NCBI GenBank assembly: GCA_001890945.1
Contig: MLAX01000004.1
Span: 496,001 to 560,000 of the forward strand
DNA: 64,000 nucleotides
Source of the DNA: Alphaproteobacteria bacterium AO1-B
GTDB lineage: Bacteria; Pseudomonadota; Alphaproteobacteria; Rhizobiales; Stappiaceae
Direction: 5' to 3'
The notes beneath the pieces were generated by a model, which was given only the letters and a program-made list of their open reading frames with translations, made no database searches and had not been told where the DNA came from. Position 1 is the first letter of the stretch, and every line of letters starts with the position of its first letter. The translations under genes were made by a program, and so were the position numbers. Positions 60,833 through 64,000 of the stretch are shown here, one piece after another.

Positions 60833-61795
60833 TTAGTCGCCAAGTGGCTGTGGGCCGGTGCGGCCGTGATAGGCAGTGAGGGAAGCGCGGATGCGGCGGA
60901 GGTTTTCTTTCGTCGTGTCCGCAGATTCCTGCGCCACGGCGGTCGCAAGTGCATCGATCACCACCAAATGGACATATCGTGAGGCTGTCGGTTTGAAGAT
61001 CGCGCGATCCTCGGGGACATCGATGAGGATCGGGACTTTGGCTGCGGCTGCGAGCCGGGTTCCCGGTTTTGTGATGCACATGGTGGTCGCGCCATAACCA
61101 TTTGCAATTTCCGCAGCGCCGACGATGGCGTCTGCTTCACCGCTGGCCGAGACCAGAAAGAGCGTATCTCCGGGCCCGAGCGTTGCGGCCCGCATCTGGA
61201 GCAGATAACTGTCACTTACATGGAAGGACGGAATACCAAGGCGGAAAAACCGGTTTGCGGCTTCCTGAGTGATCATGGACGAGCCGCCGCCGATGCCGGC
61301 AAAGAGAATTTGCTGTGTATTCAGGATCACGTCCTTGGCTGCATCCAGCATGTTCGTCTCGACTTGCTTCCGAAGAGTGTCAACAGAGGCGTAAAGTGCG
61401 CCGATCACCTGGTCGATGGCCGTGTTGGTGTCTGGAACGTGGGGTATTGTGTTCGCGCTCATGTATTGTGCGCTCACAGCCAGGTTCTGCACCAGGCGCA
61501 GCTTGAAGTCCCGGAAACCTGAACATCCCAAACTGCGGCAGAACCGGATAACCGTCGGTTTGCTGACCTCACAGTGATCGGCCAGATCACCGATTGTCAT
61601 GTTGCTGATCGCATCAAGATTGTTCTTGACGTAGGTCGCGACCCTTTGCTCCTGGGCGGCAAAGTTCCCATCCAGATTGTTCAGTGCGGACAGAACGTCA
61701 AAAACACCCGGTCCGCCTTTTTGAGGAGGTCGCATGGGAGCGTCGGCCGCATCAGGTGTTTCAGTTTCGAGTGTAACTTCAGGGTCATTTGTCAT
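60833..61795 (-). CDS. RpiR/MurR family transcriptional regulator (HTH + SIS)
   Basis: A 320-residue regulator. The N-terminal HTH_6 domain reads QRVATYVKNNLDAISNMTIGDLADHCEVSKPTVIRFCRSLGCSGFRDFKLRLVQNLAV (key stretch, about residues 52-110). The C-terminal SIS domain has ILFAGIGGGSSMITQEAANRFFRLG and TLFLVSASGEADAIVGAAEIANGYGATTMCIT. SIS domains bind sugar phosphates or similar. Three copies of a 15-bp pseudo-palindrome lie between its start codon and the divergent TRAP transporter genes, the first overlapping its own ATG. It therefore probably represses itself and the transporter. Confidence 0.9.
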   Translation of the reverse strand: MTNDPEVTLETETPDAADAPMRPPQKGGPGVFDVLSALNNLDGNFAAQEQRVATYVKNNLDAISNMTIGDLADHCEVSKPTVIRFCRSLGCSGFRDFKLRLVQNLAVSAQYMSANTIPHVPDTNTAIDQVIGALYASVDTLRKQVETNMLDAAKDVILNTQQILFAGIGGGSSMITQEAANRFFRLGIPSFHVSDSYLLQMRAATLGPGDTLFLVSASGEADAIVGAAEIANGYGATTMCITKPGTRLAAAAKVPILIDVPEDRAIFKPTASRYVHLVVIDALATAVAQESADTTKENLRRIRASLTAYHGRTGPQPLGD

Positions 61796-61921
61796 GAAAC
61801 TAAGTTACATACCTCTATCTAAACAATCAAGAAACTCCGAATAATCAAGTGAAATGTAACTAAATTTCATTTTTGCGTTGATCTTGAGGCCTTTTGATGT
61901 CATAAGCGTAACTAAGTTACA
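61795..61921. promoter_or_regulatory. Three operator copies in the RpiR-TRAP divergent promoter
   Basis: TGAAACTAAGTTACA (61795-61809), TGTAACTAAATTTCA (61855-61869) and CGTAACTAAGTTACA (61907-61921) share the form TGWAACTNAGTTWCA; the core GTAACTAAGTTAC of the third is a perfect palindrome. Start-to-start spacing is 60 and 52 bp. The first overlaps the regulator's start codon and the third ends 20 bp before the dctQ start. RpiR proteins bind inverted repeats of this size as dimers or tetramers. Confidence 0.75.
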
Positions 61922-61941
61922 AGTCGCATTCTGGGAGGAAG

Positions 61942-62469
61942 ATGTTGGTTCAGGATTGGGCAGCCAGAACAAGCGAGCGGGTGAACAAGGTTGTTGAGTT
62001 TTTTGTTGCGGGTTTGATGCTCGCACTCGTGCTCGACGTCTGGCTCGGCGTCGTCGACCGTTACTACTTCCGTTGGCAGTTGCCCTGGCCGGAAACGCTG
62101 GCCCGTTATCTGATGATCTGGGCAGCGATGCTCGCTGTGTCCTCCGGTATCGCCCGGCGCGATCATATTGGGCTTACGGCCTTTGTCATGATCTTTCCGG
62201 TCTCCGTCAGGCGAATAGTGCTGATCGCGGTGGATCTGCTGTCGCTGGCGCTCTTCCTTTATGTCGCCTGGTACGGAATTGCTTTTGCCCAAAGCGGTGC
62301 GCCCCGGCACGCCATGATCTTCGGCATGAGTCTGGCGCCCTTCTATGCGGCGATCCCCGTCTCCGCGGCATTGTGTTCGGTTCAGCTTGTTCTTGTCCTC
62401 TTGCGGGATCTCGGTGGTTACCTCGACAAACCCGTGTTTGCCGAACCTGTAATGGAGGACGGCCAATGA
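61942..62469 (+). CDS. TRAP transporter small permease (DctQ)
   Basis: A 175-residue membrane protein with four helices: EFFVAGLMLALVLDVWLGVVDRYY, ARYLMIWAAMLAVSSGIA, VLIAVDLLSLALFLYVAWYGIAFA and AAIPVSAALCSVQLVLVLL. RDHIGL and WPETLARYL are characteristic of DctQ. GGAGGA precedes the ATG. It forms the membrane complex with the large permease, which overlaps its end by four bases. Confidence 0.88.
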   Translation: MLVQDWAARTSERVNKVVEFFVAGLMLALVLDVWLGVVDRYYFRWQLPWPETLARYLMIWAAMLAVSSGIARRDHIGLTAFVMIFPVSVRRIVLIAVDLLSLALFLYVAWYGIAFAQSGAPRHAMIFGMSLAPFYAAIPVSAALCSVQLVLVLLRDLGGYLDKPVFAEPVMEDGQ

Positions 62470-63749
62470 TCGTCGCCATCTCATTTGTTGTCCTGATCCT
62501 TTTTGGCATGCCGATCGGATTTGCCATTGGTCTTGCCGGTGTCATCGGTCTGATCGATATGGGCGGCGGCTCGTTCCTTGCGATTGGGCCGAGCAAGATC
62601 TTCAACGGACTGAACATCTTTCCGTTCCTTGCCATGCCGTTTTTCATTCTGGCCGGTGAGATCATGAACGGGACGGGCATAACAACCCGTTTGGTGAAAC
62701 TCGCTCAGGTCCTGGTTGGTCGCTTTCGCGGTGGTCTTGCACACACGAACATGCTGGCATCCGTCTTCTTTGCCGGTCTGACCGGATCTGCAACCGCTGA
62801 TGCCGCAGCGTTCGGGCGGACACTCGTTCCGGCCATGGTCAAAGAAGGTTACAAGCGCGATTACGCCTGTGCTGTCACCGCAGCTGGTTCCATAATTGGG
62901 CCAACCATTCCGCCATCCGGTCTGATGGTGGTCTATGGTTCGCTTATGGGTGTTTCGATCGCAGGGTTGTTTGCGGCAGGCATCCTTCCGGGACTCGTGA
63001 TATGCGCCGTATGCATGGGCGTCATCGTAGTTGGCGGCAAGCGGGAAAACCTGCCGCAAGCCTTGCGCGGGGCCAGCCTCAAGGAAGTCTGGCAGACATT
63101 CGTCTCCTCCCTGACGGCACTCGCCATGCCAGTTATCATCCTTGGCGGAATTCTTGGCGGTATCGTCACGCCGACAGAGGCAGCTTCCATTGCCGTTGCC
63201 TATGCGCTCTTCATTGGCGCCGTCGTTTACCGCACGCTGACTTTCAAGAACTTCTATTCCATGCTGGTTCGTACTGCACGGATCACCGGTGTCATCTTCG
63301 TCATTATCGCCTTTGCCAGCGTGCTCGGCTGGTGGATGAGCTTTGAACGTATTCCGCAGCTCATGGCGGAGACGGTCCTGAGCCTTTCAGACAACCGGTA
63401 TGCCGTCATCGCCATCATCATCGGCATTTTGCTGGTTGTCGGCATGGTCATGGATATCACCGCAATCCTGATCATCCTAGCGCCAGTGCTTGTACCTTTG
63501 ACCGAGCAGGTTGGTCTCGAGCCGATCCACGCCGGAATCATCTTCGTCCTTGCGCTGAACATTTCGCTGATGACGCCGCCCGTCGGCGCCTGTCTGTTTG
63601 TTCTTTCCTCCGTGACCGGAGAACGCCTGGAACGCATCTCGGTGAAGTTGATGCCGTTCCTGATCGCCGAGGTCGCCATTCTCTTCATCTTCGCTTTCTG
63701 GGAGGACGCCGCCCTGCTCCTGCCCAGACTCCTTGGCTTTGCCAACTAA
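62466..63749 (+). CDS. TRAP transporter large permease (DctM)
   Basis: A 427-residue, twelve-helix membrane protein. ATG 62466 overlaps dctQ (ATGA). Hallmarks are MPIGFAIGLAGVIGL, FPFLAMPFFILAGEIMNGTGI, HTNMLASVFFAGLTGSATADAAAFG, AGSIIGPTIPPSGLMVVYG, LGGIVTPTEAASIAVAYAL, and LNISLMTPPVGACLFVLSSVTGE. It couples sodium or proton flow to import of the ligand delivered by the binding protein encoded next. A longer frame reaching upstream within dctQ was rejected. Confidence 0.9.
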   Translation: MIVAISFVVLILFGMPIGFAIGLAGVIGLIDMGGGSFLAIGPSKIFNGLNIFPFLAMPFFILAGEIMNGTGITTRLVKLAQVLVGRFRGGLAHTNMLASVFFAGLTGSATADAAAFGRTLVPAMVKEGYKRDYACAVTAAGSIIGPTIPPSGLMVVYGSLMGVSIAGLFAAGILPGLVICAVCMGVIVVGGKRENLPQALRGASLKEVWQTFVSSLTALAMPVIILGGILGGIVTPTEAASIAVAYALFIGAVVYRTLTFKNFYSMLVRTARITGVIFVIIAFASVLGWWMSFERIPQLMAETVLSLSDNRYAVIAIIIGILLVVGMVMDITAILIILAPVLVPLTEQVGLEPIHAGIIFVLALNISLMTPPVGACLFVLSSVTGERLERISVKLMPFLIAEVAILFIFAFWEDAALLLPRLLGFAN

Positions 63750-63779
63750 CCAAAACAAACACCAGAGAGGGTAATCACA

Positions 63780-64000
63780 TGAAACGGACTGCATTATCTG
63801 CGGCGCTTGCCGCCACCTTGATCGCCAGCACCGCCTATGCGGACGGAGGCGTTATTCGCTTCGGTCACGATAACAAGACCGACCCGTTTGAAAATCCGGC
63901 CCATGCTTGCACCGCCGTCTTTGACAACCTAGTCACTTCCGGCACCAACGGCAGTGTTTCTGTCGAGGTTTTCGGCTCCAACCAGCTTGGTTCAGCGGCA
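63780..64000 (+). CDS. TRAP transporter substrate-binding protein (DctP), cut by window edge
   Basis: Open to the window end, so only the first 73 residues are visible. Signal peptide MKRTALSAALAATLIASTAYA (cleavage before DGG), preceded by GAGAGGG. The mature start VIRFGHDNKTDPFENPAHACTAVFDNLVTSGTNGSVSVEVFGSNQLGSA matches DctP proteins, where the FGSNQLG segment is conserved. Substrates of this family are mostly organic acids; here the ligand cannot be judged. It is the third gene of the RpiR-controlled operon. Confidence 0.85.

Overview
The window looks like chromosomal DNA of an alphaproteobacterium (moderately GC-rich, tightly packed operons with 4-bp ATGA overlaps, many ABC and TRAP importers, haem uptake, FMN-type lactate dehydrogenase). 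A marine or host-associated member of Hyphomicrobiales, such as the Stappiaceae, would fit, but that is an inference from gene content. I see no rRNA, tRNA, insertion sequence, phage gene or CRISPR array.

Layout. 1-5.5 kb: haem uptake (partial hmuS, divergent TonB-dependent haem receptor, exbB, two exbD-like genes, tonB). 5.6-7.2 kb: a crotonase-fold gene and a TetR regulator with a perfect 22-bp operator between them. 7.3-13.1 kb: a dipeptide/oligopeptide-type ABC importer. 13.4-19.4 kb: an RND pump, its adaptor, an ATPase-less ABC membrane protein and a divergent TetR. 19.4-27.2 kb: a catabolic island for an unknown nitrogen compound (creatininase fold, Rid protein, NMT1/SsuA-type ABC importer, cytosine-deaminase-like hydrolase, FAD oxidoreductase, flavodoxin-fold reductase), with a probable sigma-54 promoter. 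27.2-32.1 kb: a guanidine operon, described below. 32.4-37.3 kb: a Bfd-like ferredoxin and a 1373-residue secreted repeat protein. 37.4-40.3 kb: D- and L-lactate dehydrogenases. 40.6-45.6 kb: a lipoate-ligase-like protein, an amidase and a copper ATPase with a MerR-type promoter. 45.9-60.7 kb: a GntR-controlled locus (dihydropyrimidinase, VOC protein, complete Dpp-type importer, signal-less binding protein, two ATZ/TRZ amidohydrolases, Asp/Glu/hydantoin-type racemase, DapA-like aldolase, SDR-fold protein). 60.8-64 kb: an RpiR regulator divergent from a TRAP transporter, with three copies of its presumed operator.

The most notable system is the guanidine operon. A near-consensus sigma-54 promoter lies at 27326-27342, so its expected start falls on the first paired strand of a guanidine-I (ykkC) riboswitch at 27354-27479. 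The transcript then encodes a binding protein, permease and ATPase, an arginase-fold enzyme resembling nickel guanidine hydrolase, and a small protein with 18 histidines in its first 38 residues. I read this as guanidine scavenging for nitrogen, controlled by nitrogen status at initiation and by guanidine in the leader. The histidine-rich protein is a candidate nickel-delivery or storage factor. Upstream of both sigma-54-like promoters lie copies of a GTCTATT motif that could bind a common activator.

The 45.9-60.7 kb locus is a second candidate for something undescribed. One GntR regulator sits between two copies of a TTGGTATACCAA palindrome that face the two transcription units. The enzymes suggest import and stepwise hydrolysis, racemisation and cleavage of a cyclic amide, hydantoin or related N-heterocycle. 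The substrate cannot be named from sequence alone.
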